From: a virus
Virus record (IMG/VR): IMGVR_UViG_3300033388_001872
Span: 1 to 28,133 of that record
Direction: 5' to 3' (one strand)
Length of the DNA stretch: 28,133 nucleotides
The translations under genes and the position numbers were made by a program. This document shows, piece after piece, positions 7,687 to 15,691 of the stretch. Each line of letters opens with the position of its first letter. Position 1 is the first letter of the stretch. The notes beneath the pieces were generated by a model. It was not told the DNA's origin. It saw only the letters and a list, made by a program, of their open reading frames with translations, and ran no database searches.

Positions 7687-8055
7687 TTATTCTCTATTCC
7701 AACATGAGAAATCCATAGTTACTCTATGTAAGTTCAACTCGTCCTCGTATAAATCTGTATCGTTAATTAAAGTATTCTTAAAACCCGTTGACGTACCCAT
7801 CTGTGTTTGTATTGCATCTGCTAAAGTCTTAACCTGAGAATAACTTGTCGAGTAAACATCAATCTGTATCCTTGGATTTTCTAAGGTCAAGTACCCTTCA
7901 AGACCACTCTGCTGTCCTCCACTAATCCTCTGATAGACTGCGTAAGGATTACTAACTGCTTGTGGCGCTCTAACAGGATAAATCCTATTACCCATTGTTG
8001 CGGTAATAGTCGTTGAAGTAGTCAATAGATTAAATATTTTAATCTCTAGTGCCAT
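7687..8055 (-). CDS. DUF3168 family tail terminator / completion protein
   Basis: 122 residues. The layout 'IKIFNLLTTSTTITATMGNR', 'IYPVRAPQAVSNPYAVYQRI', 'RIQIDVYSTSYSQVKTLADA', then a C-terminal strand with 'LHRVTMDFSCW' is characteristic of DUF3168 (HK97 gp11 / SPP1 gp17-like) proteins, which cap the tail tube and join it to the head. It precedes the tail tube gene as usual. The ATG overlaps the stop of the 45-residue gene (TAATG). Confidence 0.8.
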   Translation of the reverse strand: MALEIKIFNLLTTSTTITATMGNRIYPVRAPQAVSNPYAVYQRISGGQQSGLEGYLTLENPRIQIDVYSTSYSQVKTLADAIQTQMGTSTGFKNTLINDTDLYEDELNLHRVTMDFSCWNRE

Positions 8056-8192
8056 TACCCTATCCTTCTAGTTCTATATCGCTTAGAAAATATACGGGGT
8101 GCAGTAATAATTGCAATACCTACTCCTAAACCCCATGCTAAGATTGCGGTTGTTCTTCCTAAACCATGTCCTATTGTCGTTACGTTATGCAC
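8055..8192 (-). CDS. Small single-TM protein, 45 residues
   Basis: Starts with GTG (MHNVTTIGHGLGRTTAILAW), overlapping the end of the fibre-like gene by eight bases, behind CAGGAG ten bases upstream. It ends in TAATG coupled to the DUF3168 gene. Residues about 14-32 form a Gly/Ala/Ile-rich hydrophobic helix followed by a strongly basic tail (FSKRYRTRRIG), giving a positive-inside topology. The perfect fit between two gene boundaries supports it as real. Function unknown; a membrane peptide between virion genes is unusual. Confidence 0.55.
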   Translation of the reverse strand: MHNVTTIGHGLGRTTAILAWGLGVGIAIITAPRIFSKRYRTRRIG

Positions 8193-10053
8193 TATTAGCT
8201 AACTCCTGAGCCATGATTCCAGCGGCTATATCAGTTATATTATTACCATCTTTGTCTTTTAATTCTTTAGTGAGAATAAAATCATTTCCAGCGGCATTAT
8301 ATATCTTCAAAGACCATACGCTACCTGTCTTCTTAATTACCTTTTTATTTTTGATATAGCTTAAAAGTAATTCCATATCTACATCGGATGCTCTTGAAGA
8401 AACGGCAACATCTAGCTTAGAGGTAATCTCATTTTCTATATTGACCACTTTACTTGTGAAAATATCTATGCTTTCACTTGCCGTTAAAGGTACGGCATCG
8501 GTAGACCTCCACATGATATGTAACTGTGAAGTTCCTGACACTAGATTAGACTTTGTATAATATAAAGACTTTTCTGCCGTAGCGTCTATGACTTGCTCAA
8601 CGACACCAACAGAAGTGTACGCCTGTAGTTCAACCCCAAATTCATCTACCAATGAGTACTCCATAGTTTTACCAGAGGGCATATTATGTACTGCTATCAT
8701 AGCTGTCTGAGATAAAACACTTGGGTCTGGGATACTTATCGTTGCTATAAGAACATCAGGAGTAACAATAATTGGAGCATCAACAATCGGTTCGGAAAGT
8801 ACCGAAGTTAAAGCCAATGTAGCTGGATTTATGAATACTACCTGAACAAACGGTTCGGGTAAAGTTGTTGACAATGTTAAAGCATCAGGTTCTAGAATCA
8901 ATGCTCCTATTATATCAGGGACAGGCATAGTAATGGGGGCTACAAGAGAATCAACACGAGCAGTAGCACTATAAGAAGGCTCTGGAAGTGTGGCTGTCAA
9001 AGGTAACGCACTAGGTTGGATTAATATAGCGTAGTCTACAACTAACTTAGGTTCTAATGAGCCATTGTCAGCCGCCCACCATCTTTTAAAGTTTCTCAGG
9101 CCATCAGCTATAGGCACATCTTCTATATCATGTCCTTCTCTAATGCCAAGATATGTTATTCCAGATGTATCTACCCATCCTTTTCCTGTAGTATTAAGTG
9201 GGAAATCATTATAAGCACTAGTGGCAGAGTCCTCCATCCTGATTCTATCGCCAGAATCTATACCCTCCGTAGGGTTATCAATGGCATCACCAACGTCTGT
9301 GTAATCAGAACTTACTATATTATTATCAAGGCTTATGTTGTTGGTCTGGACTATAGAAAAATAAGCTTGAGCATCATTATCAGTAAATACTAGGTTATCC
9401 CTATCATACAGGCTAACCGTGGCTGAGATAACTGAATGTGTCGCTCCTATGCCAGAGGTATCAAAGAGCATTATTCCTCTACCTATGGTAGTAATTGGCG
9501 ACCCTGAGTCTCTTCTCAAGTCCAAATTTATTGAAGTTCCAGTAGGCGACCCCAAATTACCTACTCCGTCATGTACACCATCCCAATCGTCAGCCGCAGT
9601 TGAATGCTGTGCATGCCCATCAACTGTAGTACCACCAACACCTGCATCTGGAAAAGAAGTATCCAAAGTAGCCGCCAATAACCCTGATACATCACGTCTA
9701 TATAATCCTGATTTCTTATATGGCAGATATTCTTTCGCAAACTTCACAAAATCAGGCCAGCGATAGCGAATTATATTTGCCCATTTAGCACCAACTCTGA
9801 AATCAGCACGAAAAAGTTTCTGTCCTTTGTTATCAATGTCTAAGAGACAAGTAACATGATTCTTGGCTATCTCAATAATAGGGGGAAGGTTCTGGTCGAT
9901 ACAGAGTAAGTCTTTACCTTCTGGATGATTAGCAATGGCAAGGAGTAGGGTCTGGTGTTCCCTGAACCAGAGATTTTCATTCATCGGTTGAATGACTTTA
10001 TCGTTTCTCGACAAACTCCAGTCGGAATATATAAATGGAAATAATTTAGCCAT
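8185..10053 (-). CDS. Large fibre-like virion protein with DNRLRE-like domain and Pro-rich repeats
   Basis: 622 residues. The N-terminal 120 residues are a basic, mixed domain. Residues about 130-340 look like a DNRLRE/beta-sandwich domain ('GIMLFDTSGIGATHSVISAT' followed by 'VSLYDRDN', then 'FKRWWAADNGSLEPKLVVDY'). Residues about 344-450 hold five imperfect repeats of roughly 20-23 residues built on P-x-x-L-x-L-T-x-x-L-P-E-P. The C-terminal 160 residues are a further alpha/beta region ending in helices. Such a composition suggests a tail fibre or decoration fibre. It starts with TAATG coupling to the tailspike-like gene. Its location before the tail terminator gene is atypical. Confidence 0.55.
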   Translation of the reverse strand: MAKLFPFIYSDWSLSRNDKVIQPMNENLWFREHQTLLLAIANHPEGKDLLCIDQNLPPIIEIAKNHVTCLLDIDNKGQKLFRADFRVGAKWANIIRYRWPDFVKFAKEYLPYKKSGLYRRDVSGLLAATLDTSFPDAGVGGTTVDGHAQHSTAADDWDGVHDGVGNLGSPTGTSINLDLRRDSGSPITTIGRGIMLFDTSGIGATHSVISATVSLYDRDNLVFTDNDAQAYFSIVQTNNISLDNNIVSSDYTDVGDAIDNPTEGIDSGDRIRMEDSATSAYNDFPLNTTGKGWVDTSGITYLGIREGHDIEDVPIADGLRNFKRWWAADNGSLEPKLVVDYAILIQPSALPLTATLPEPSYSATARVDSLVAPITMPVPDIIGALILEPDALTLSTTLPEPFVQVVFINPATLALTSVLSEPIVDAPIIVTPDVLIATISIPDPSVLSQTAMIAVHNMPSGKTMEYSLVDEFGVELQAYTSVGVVEQVIDATAEKSLYYTKSNLVSGTSQLHIMWRSTDAVPLTASESIDIFTSKVVNIENEITSKLDVAVSSRASDVDMELLLSYIKNKKVIKKTGSVWSLKIYNAAGNDFILTKELKDKDGNNITDIAAGIMAQELANSA

Positions 10054-11669
10054 TAGATAGCCACCCAGTCCCCAGTGCTTGTAGTTGCCTTAGCTTTATA
10101 CCACGTTCCTGATATAAGGGCATATTGCCCAACAAAGTCAGGTGTAGCACCGATAGAAGTAAGATAGTCTGTGATACCATTGTTGTTCTCAATGATACCT
10201 GATGCTCTAGCATTTGTAGGAATATTTGTCGCTGCCGTGTTATTATTCTTAAAGTTATTCCCTGTAATATTAAAATCACTTGCTCCACTTGCGATAGCAA
10301 GGCCGTAACGGTTATACCCGAAGGTACTATTTGAAACCATACAGCCTGTCGAGGTACTTGTAAGACTAAGGCCATCGGCAGTATTCATAGTCCAGCCTGC
10401 GTTTCTACATTTAAAGTTATTTATAGAGGTATCCGCTCCCCCATCCTCAATACCGAAACCAGCCGAACCTATGACAGATATGTCATCAATAACAGTATTG
10501 ACTGCACCATCAAGAATCTGAATACCATTTGCACTTGCGTCATTATTGTAAAGTTGTAGATTGACAATAGAAGTATCCACCACCCCAAAAGTACTACCAG
10601 CAACTTTAACCGCTGTAGCTCTACAATCATCAAAGTACATATCTGTAAATCTCTGTCCTGAAACGTTTGCTATGTCAGCTTCAATATGGATACAGGTTTC
10701 AAATCGAGCCATTGTAATATGACTCCATCTAATCCAATCCGAAGCGGATATATGAATAGCGGAATCTGCTACACCAGAAGGTGATTGCTCACCCATAATT
10801 AAGTTGTGTACTCTGTGACCACCGTAAGGAATTGGGGAATTTATATCTACCCCATATTTAACAGGCCAGAAGATAGCAATATCATCTAAAGTCCAATTAA
10901 ATCCTCGTTGAAATGTTATACCTATATATGGAAGAACTGTGCTGCATTTTGTTAATCGTGTTCCACTGACTCCTGAACCAGTATTGCCTAATATAAAATC
11001 TGAACCCGCTGTAGGAGTACCGTATGGGTGTCTAATATTTATACCATGCAAATGAACTGCATTGGCTGATACCCGTATAGCGTTTTGAGTTAAGTCTCTA
11101 GGGCGAATAGATATAGCTCCACCGATACTAAGATAAGAGCTGTAACATCTCTGTCCAACTACATTGAAATCTATCTCTCCTGTAATAACAGACACTCCAG
11201 CACCCCACAACTGATTCCCGCTTGCTATAGCGGCATTCCATCCTACAGTATCATCATGGTAAACTGTAATACCTGATAAGACACTAGTAGAAGTTGCTGG
11301 CGAAAAAGAGACTACATTACCAATGGGGTCGGCTGAAAGAGTCACCATAAGTTCTATACCCGCCACACCAGCCCCAGGAATTGCCATGTCATGTCCAGAT
11401 AGGTAAGATGAGGCATCTGTAAGGGTAGCTGAAGTTGAACCAAGACCTAAATTAGCAGCAAGTGTAGTTTCAACATTGGAGCCAGATACCCCATAATCAT
11501 GGGTATACGCCCAACTATCATTGAAGACATCCCCAACATCCGTAGTCTCATCAACAGCCCATTCAGGCGCAGTCTCACCAGTATTTACCTTTAAGACTTT
11601 ACCAGCGTTACCTGAGTAGGCGGGTACATCATTGAGGTCTTTTAGAATATTAGGTATAAATTGTGCCAT
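10053..11669 (-). CDS. Right-handed beta-helix tailspike-like protein
   Basis: 538 residues. Residues 1-45 resemble a fibre attachment segment (NAGKVLKVNTGETAPEWAVD), a motif common at the N-terminus of phage fibres. From about residue 180 to 490 the sequence shows short irregular N/D/G-rich strands of a pectate-lyase-type beta-helix ('HLHGINIRHPYGTP', 'DSAIHISASDWIRWSHITMA', 'SNSTFGYNRYGLAIASGASD', 'FNITGNNFKNNNTA'). Such spikes often bind or depolymerise surface polysaccharide. No catalytic residues can be assigned by eye. The C-terminus 'YALISGTWYKAKATTSTGDW' is a small beta cap. Start ATG behind GGGTGA. Confidence 0.7.
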   Translation of the reverse strand: MAQFIPNILKDLNDVPAYSGNAGKVLKVNTGETAPEWAVDETTDVGDVFNDSWAYTHDYGVSGSNVETTLAANLGLGSTSATLTDASSYLSGHDMAIPGAGVAGIELMVTLSADPIGNVVSFSPATSTSVLSGITVYHDDTVGWNAAIASGNQLWGAGVSVITGEIDFNVVGQRCYSSYLSIGGAISIRPRDLTQNAIRVSANAVHLHGINIRHPYGTPTAGSDFILGNTGSGVSGTRLTKCSTVLPYIGITFQRGFNWTLDDIAIFWPVKYGVDINSPIPYGGHRVHNLIMGEQSPSGVADSAIHISASDWIRWSHITMARFETCIHIEADIANVSGQRFTDMYFDDCRATAVKVAGSTFGVVDTSIVNLQLYNNDASANGIQILDGAVNTVIDDISVIGSAGFGIEDGGADTSINNFKCRNAGWTMNTADGLSLTSTSTGCMVSNSTFGYNRYGLAIASGASDFNITGNNFKNNNTAATNIPTNARASGIIENNNGITDYLTSIGATPDFVGQYALISGTWYKAKATTSTGDWVAI

Positions 11670-11672
11670 TAG

Positions 11673-12083
11673 TCACCCTATATAAAGAATGCCATCAGCA
11701 TGCCACTGAATCGTAAAATCAGAAGTACTGGAACTCTTATCAGAAGCAAAATCAATATAACCTATAAGAAATCCAGTCCCAGATTCATATACTATCGCAG
11801 CCCTCGCAGTTATTGTAGATGCAGACCAAGTTACATCGGCAGCATCCATGACCCCTCTATTGTTTGTGTTATCCTGAGTAGAGGTTTTGGAAGCTAAAGT
11901 CTCTCCACCTGCCACATAGCCAGTCCCTACTACCTCATTTGTTATATCCGTAAATCGAGTATGAGCATCTATATCTACTGAGTATGCGTTAGTAACCAAA
12001 GCAACCTTAATTGTATCTGTTAAATAAGCCACGTTAGCTTCGATACAATCATCCTTATATGAATTATATACTGCGTTTGCCAT
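11673..12083 (-). CDS. Conserved phage virion-like protein
   Basis: 136 residues. The pattern 'IKVALVTNAYSVDIDAHTRF', 'VVGTGYVAGGETLASKTSTQ', 'DVTWSASTITARAAIVYESG' and 'FTIQWHADGILYI' is one I recognise from phage hypothetical proteins encoded close to fibre genes. It is a beta-rich protein of probable structural role. The ATG overlaps the zinc-ribbon gene stop (TAATG), and four bases separate its end from the tailspike-like gene. It may be a fibre adaptor or a decoration protein. Function not established. Confidence 0.5.
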   Translation of the reverse strand: MANAVYNSYKDDCIEANVAYLTDTIKVALVTNAYSVDIDAHTRFTDITNEVVGTGYVAGGETLASKTSTQDNTNNRGVMDAADVTWSASTITARAAIVYESGTGFLIGYIDFASDKSSSTSDFTIQWHADGILYIG

Positions 12084-12277
12084 TACTTACCTCCTTTTGC
12101 TTTACCTTCTACAATCAATGGAGAAGGAGTAATTACTGTAGGTTCTCCAATCACTACAACATCTTCTGCTTTTACAAATTGAGTTTTGCAACCAACACAT
12201 CTCTTTGGTGTATCAGTTGAAACATGATTAATCTTTGATTCGCATTTCGGGCAAATCGTTGTTACTATCTCTGCCAT
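12083..12277 (-). CDS. Small zinc-ribbon protein
   Basis: 64 residues. C-P-K-C at residues 9-12 and C-V-G-C at about 27-30 form a classic four-cysteine zinc ribbon, followed by an acidic/hydrophobic linker and a Lys/Gly-rich tail (KAKGGK). It starts with ATG behind TAGGAGG. It is coupled by TAATG to the next gene. Small zinc ribbons are frequent in phage head-tail regions but their role is not known. Confidence 0.6.
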   Translation of the reverse strand: MAEIVTTICPKCESKINHVSTDTPKRCVGCKTQFVKAEDVVVIGEPTVITPSPLIVEGKAKGGK

Positions 12278-12296
12278 TTTCTCCTCCTATTTAGTA

Positions 12297-12827
12297 TTAA
12301 CCCTTCCTATAATTCTTTATCCCCTTTGCCATCTCTCTACGCATTACTTGTAAAATCTTTCCTTTGTTCTTATCAAAAGCTGGTCGCATAAAAGGAGTAC
12401 CCGAATAATGCTTACCACCTCGCATCTTATGACCATACTCAACCCACATCGCATAATAAGACTGTTGTGCATTTGATAGGCGAGTTGTAAATGTTCTGCT
12501 TGTCTTCTTGTCTAATCCACCAGCCTTATGACTAGCTCTTGAAATCAATAGACCAGGTAATGGTAAAGCCACATATCTAACAATCCACTTTGGAGTCTTC
12601 CTTACCTTCCTAACTACGATACTCTTTCTTAATGTACCCGCTGGATGGTCAAAGGCCACACCCTCCCAATCCTTAACTCTCTTAGGAGCGAGTCTCTTAG
12701 CCTCTCTCTGAACAACCTTAGTGGCCTCCCTAACAGCCTTAGACATTATCTTCCGTTGCACCTTAAGGGCTAACTTACTCAATTCAGCATCAAGTTCTTT
12801 AAACCCCTTTAGCTCAACTGTACTCAT
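12297..12827 (-). CDS. HK97 gp10-like head-tail/tail completion protein
   Basis: 176 residues from the ATG at 12827, which overlaps the previous stop (ATGA) and has AAGGGTGA upstream; a TTG seven codons earlier is less likely. Hallmarks are 'ELKGFKELDAELSKLALKVQ', then 'REATKVVQREAKRLAPKR', a central beta region, and 'YAMWVEYGHKMRGGKHYSGT' to 'PFMRPAFDKNK', the standard signature of the HK97 gp10 family. These proteins act at the neck between head connector and tail. Highly basic overall. Confidence 0.85.
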   Translation of the reverse strand: MSTVELKGFKELDAELSKLALKVQRKIMSKAVREATKVVQREAKRLAPKRVKDWEGVAFDHPAGTLRKSIVVRKVRKTPKWIVRYVALPLPGLLISRASHKAGGLDKKTSRTFTTRLSNAQQSYYAMWVEYGHKMRGGKHYSGTPFMRPAFDKNKGKILQVMRREMAKGIKNYRKG

Positions 12828-13147
12828 GAGGTAGTCACCCTTGAACAAAGAATTTCCATCTCTCTATTCCGCTGGTTAAGATTGGTTACTGACTCAACCT
12901 GATAATTCTCGTTATTAAAAACTATCCTGTTCTTAGAAGTAATCCCTGTTGTATATCGAGTAATAAAACGAGCCTCTATCCTACTTACATTCTGTTGACC
13001 ATCCTCAAATTCACGCCCAGATAAAGGTTCAACACTCGCCCACCTTCCACCTACATCAGCCCAAGTAACATTGTCCGCACCATAACTATCTTGTGTTGAT
13101 GTAGACCGTTGTAACGTAATCCTCTTTCTTAAAAGACCCGCTCTCAT
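12824..13147 (-). CDS. Head-tail joining protein (SPP1 gp16-like)
   Basis: 107 residues. 'MRAGLLRKRITLQRSTSTQD', 'YGADNVTWADVGGRWASVEP', 'LSGREFEDGQQNVSRIEARF', 'ITSKNRIVFNNENYQVESV' and 'REMEILCSRV' follow the phage head-tail joining family closely (start with R-K-R-I-T-L-Q, then W-x-x-V-x-x-x-W-A-x-V-x-P). It functions as the head-completion stopper. It overlaps both neighbours by ATGA junctions. Confidence 0.9.
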   Translation of the reverse strand: MRAGLLRKRITLQRSTSTQDSYGADNVTWADVGGRWASVEPLSGREFEDGQQNVSRIEARFITRYTTGITSKNRIVFNNENYQVESVTNLNQRNREMEILCSRVTTS

Positions 13148-13761
13148 GAAGAAACCGTGTTTAAAGTATACGGGTCAAGTAACCCGTCTATGAAATTCCT
13201 CGGTATCTTAAAGACCTGAGTATCAATCAAAGGCTCTCTGTACTCGTACATATGTCCAGCCCTCAATTTAATCCAAGTCTTTATCTCTTCTGGTACTGGC
13301 GTGGTAGCCGAACTATAACCAGACACATACTGAACCGTTACAGCGTTACGTTCCTGTCTAACATCATCAGGCCACTCCCCATCAAAGACAGGGTATATCT
13401 CACCAGGTTCACTATTAGAGTCGATATTAAAAACCGTAGAATCTACCGTTGTAGTATCCCCAACTGTAGTATCTTTAATATAAGTAATCGTTATATTCGT
13501 AGACGCTGTACTCAAAGGGGGGCGTGGTAACGACACAACCGCCGTTGTATGGGCGAAATCATCAAAGATTAATTGCCATGTCGTTACCACAAGGGAACGC
13601 TTAATAAGATTCTCAGCCTGTTTTCTGGAAGCTGTGATATAGCTATTTAAGAGCGTGTCCTCAGAAGTGGAATCTGTTGAATCAATCCGCAGAAACGTCT
13701 TAAGCTCTGGCAGAGTTACAGGTTCAACTGAAGATTCACTTATTAGCTTTAATATGCTCAC
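13144..13761 (-). CDS. Head-tail connector protein (gp6-like)
   Basis: 205 residues. 'EPVTLPELKTFLRIDSTDST', 'EDTLLNSYITASRKQAENLI' and 'RSLVVTTWQLIFDDF' are typical of gp6/gp15-type connector adaptors, a helical N-terminus followed by a beta domain, with a C-terminal helix region 'PEEIKTWIKLRAGHMYEYRE'. The start is GTG behind AGAGG with six-base spacing. It overlaps the 59-residue gene by 26 bases and the head-tail joining gene by ATGA. Order connector, stopper, gp10-like matches HK97-type neck modules. Confidence 0.85.
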   Translation of the reverse strand: MSILKLISESSVEPVTLPELKTFLRIDSTDSTSEDTLLNSYITASRKQAENLIKRSLVVTTWQLIFDDFAHTTAVVSLPRPPLSTASTNITITYIKDTTVGDTTTVDSTVFNIDSNSEPGEIYPVFDGEWPDDVRQERNAVTVQYVSGYSSATTPVPEEIKTWIKLRAGHMYEYREPLIDTQVFKIPRNFIDGLLDPYTLNTVSS

Positions 13762-13915
13762 AATTAACCTCTTTAGTTCTTACTGGCTCATTTTTCAATC
13801 CTTTAACACAAAGGATGCTATTTATATGTTCTGACTCTGGCTTGCTACATACTGGACACAGTTTTAACTCATTCACGTGAACTCTATTTTCAACTTCCCT
13901 GTTATAATCCTTCAT
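13736..13915 (-). CDS. Small Zn-finger-like protein, 59 residues
   Basis: The ATG at 13915 lies one base after the stop of the Rossmann protein, behind GGGGGTAAT. The 59-residue product has C-P-V-C at residues 20-23 (LKLCPVCSKPE), another Cys in 'SILCVKGL' and a C-E-H near the C-terminus, which could form a zinc site. It overlaps the connector start by 26 bases. Spacing and ribosome binding site make it a credible gene. Function unknown. Confidence 0.55.
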   Translation of the reverse strand: MKDYNREVENRVHVNELKLCPVCSKPESEHINSILCVKGLKNEPVRTKEVNCEHIKANK

Positions 13916-13916
13916 A

Positions 13917-14837
13917 TTACCCCCATATCTTATCCATCTCTTTTATCGCCTGTTCAGCCCCTATATATTGCTGAATCTTATTGTTAGAGATAAGGCTTAT
14001 CTGTTCTTCTTTAGCCTTCTTAGTGTTCATCATCTTAAGAATTGAGTTCCGCTTCTTCTTCCACTTTGTTTCTTTAGGCTCGTCAAATCCATAAAGGAAT
14101 CTAACTTTGAGAAGGTCGGCAGTATCGGGAATGAAAACCTTAATCCCCATCCCTCTTGCTATGCCTAAAAAGTATTCACAAGAAGGTCTTTGATGATGGT
14201 ACTCAGTGTCAACTGCCATATCGACACCGTAAACGTGAATTTCCTCAAAGCCTTCGTGTATCGCTAGAGCCAGCATCCAAGAGATAGAGTTAGTAAAGTA
14301 CTCGCCAAACTTCTCTAATACCTGTGGTAATGGATACGCTATGCTTGTTGGTACGATATCCCAAGACTTTTGCATATAGACAGGGCAATTAATATCACTC
14401 GCCCACTTACCCAAGTCCTTAAGATAATCATTTACTGGTTGCCCTCTAAAGTCGGGATTATCTCTACGCTTGTAAATCTCTCCATCCTTACTTATGTCAT
14501 GTATCTCAAACCACCTGTAACGGTCTGGATGTGCTTCAATTAAAGGATAAAGATTATTAACACCCCAAATCTCAAACTCATCATCTTTAAATGGAGCTTC
14601 ACCTTTTGAATCCGCACAACCGACAATGGCAACCTTCTTACGTCTCTTCCTAGTGATGACTCTCTGTTTCTGTTCTACTTCAACTACAGGCCATTCGGGT
14701 GTCGCTTCTTTGATTGCCCCTACACAAGAAGTACGCATAGTTACAAGTTCTTCCTCTTTTGCCACTTCTTTCTTCTTAGCCTTCTTCTTAGTAACCTTTT
14801 TCTTAATTGGTGTATCGTCTGCTATCTTTATAACCAT
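13917..14837 (-). CDS. Rossmann-like protein resembling DUF115/GT42-type sugar transferases
   Basis: 306 residues. Residues 1-68 are a Lys-rich, probably disordered extension. The core begins 'KVAIVGCADSKGEAPFKDDE' then 'FEIWGVNNLYPLIEAHPDRY' (Rossmann strand plus loop). Later 'NSISWMLALAIHEGFEEIHV' runs into 'YGVDMAVDTEYHHQRPSCEY' and 'GIKVFIPDTADLL'. The pattern S-x-x-x-x-x-x-x-A-x-x-x-G-F-x-x-I-x-x-x-G-x-D-M is shared with DUF115/MptE-like and GT42 sialyltransferase-type folds. Phages often carry such a gene near capsid genes, with unknown function. Here it sits between a capsid-associated gene and the neck genes, in a phage that also encodes NeuA and NeuB. Transferase activity is inference; no catalytic His can be assigned safely. 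Confidence 0.5.
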   Translation of the reverse strand: MVIKIADDTPIKKKVTKKKAKKKEVAKEEELVTMRTSCVGAIKEATPEWPVVEVEQKQRVITRKRRKKVAIVGCADSKGEAPFKDDEFEIWGVNNLYPLIEAHPDRYRWFEIHDISKDGEIYKRRDNPDFRGQPVNDYLKDLGKWASDINCPVYMQKSWDIVPTSIAYPLPQVLEKFGEYFTNSISWMLALAIHEGFEEIHVYGVDMAVDTEYHHQRPSCEYFLGIARGMGIKVFIPDTADLLKVRFLYGFDEPKETKWKKKRNSILKMMNTKKAKEEQISLISNNKIQQYIGAEQAIKEMDKIWG

Positions 14838-14858
14838 TTCCCTCTGCCTTCCTTTAGG

Positions 14859-14886
14859 GGCGAGAGGCCGTTATTGACCTCCCGCC
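14859..14886 (-). other. GC-rich stem-loop after capsid-module genes
   Basis: On the minus strand, GGCGGGAGG pairs with CCTCTCGCC (9 bp, one G-T wobble) around a 10-base loop. It lies in the 62-base gap between the probable decoration gene and the Rossmann-like gene. No run of T follows, so it is not a standard intrinsic terminator. It may protect the 3' end of capsid mRNA or lower downstream expression. Confidence 0.5.
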
Positions 14887-14899
14887 ATGTTAAGTTACG

Positions 14900-15667
14900 T
14901 TATGTACTCTTTATATTGGTACTGGCTAACTGGAAAGGCTCTTTGTAACGCATACCCTTCTTGATAGCACATACAGCGAGATTGACCGAAGTAACCGCTG
15001 TAGTTATGTGAATACCAACATAAGCACTTGTTGAGTTTAAGTCCTCAGATTTCACTGAAAAGATAACCTGTGACTTCTCACTCGTAAGGCCGTAAGCACC
15101 TGCCACACCTGTAAGACTCAAGTTGGTTGAAGCTGTGTTATTAACTCGAATCTGTACGTTAGCAGTTGAGACTGTAGCCGCTGTAAGACCCTGTAGAGCC
15201 GCTTCAGTCGAAGCATTAATGCCGCTTGACAAAGTATTCATGGACTCTTCAAGACCCTCAGCACTTGTAGAACCTGAATTAGAACCAAAGGTCAGAGCCG
15301 TAGCCGCTGGGGCAGTCGAGAAAGTCCAAGTAACACCGTTTACAACAACCGTCTGCGCTCCTGTAGCCGCTGTGGTCATCGTAATCAAAGCCTTCTTGAC
15401 CTTACTCAATGTCTCCGCAGTTGTCGGGCCTAGTGTCGCTGTAAGACCTCCGATTGTTGCGTTAGTAGAGAGTAGGTTATCTCCACTCTGTCTGACCGTA
15501 ATGGTCGGGGTTATCGCTGTAGCCGCCGCCAAAGCTGTACCCATACCAACTACGAAAGTTACCTCTTCGCAATCGTGCATGGAATATGCGCCACTCAATC
15601 CTGACGTTGCTGACGATATACTGATTAGTGAATTATTTAGCTGATACTCTTCTGCAACTCTGTTCAT
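14900..15667 (-). CDS. Possible head decoration / capsid-associated protein
   Basis: 255 residues, low in charge and very rich in Thr, Ser, Ala and Val (VRQSGDNLLSTNATIGGL, TTAATGAQTVVVNGVTWTFS). The core has a repeated beta-strand character, and 'GAQTVVVNGVTWTF' resembles small beta modules in other phage structural proteins. The C-terminal 'KSEDLNSTSAYVGIHITTAV' is followed by a basic end. It comes immediately after the major capsid gene, with AAGGAGG before the ATG, where decoration proteins are normally encoded. The family is not recognised, so the role is inferred from position. Confidence 0.45.
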   Translation of the reverse strand: MNRVAEEYQLNNSLISISSATSGLSGAYSMHDCEEVTFVVGMGTALAAATAITPTITVRQSGDNLLSTNATIGGLTATLGPTTAETLSKVKKALITMTTAATGAQTVVVNGVTWTFSTAPAATALTFGSNSGSTSAEGLEESMNTLSSGINASTEAALQGLTAATVSTANVQIRVNNTASTNLSLTGVAGAYGLTSEKSQVIFSVKSEDLNSTSAYVGIHITTAVTSVNLAVCAIKKGMRYKEPFQLASTNIKST

Positions 15668-15691
15668 CTGATTAACCTCCTTTTCGTAGTC

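Noticed and set aside
10046-10375. 109-codon minus-strand frame inside the beta-helix gene
   Set aside because: It lies wholly within the spike coding sequence in another frame; its Gln/Leu-rich composition is typical of a shifted frame of Thr/Asn-rich coding DNA.
12083-12277. Zinc-ribbon gene as a transcription factor such as an MucR or Com-like regulator
   Set aside because: Four Cys alone do not indicate DNA binding and the context is structural; left as a zinc-ribbon protein.
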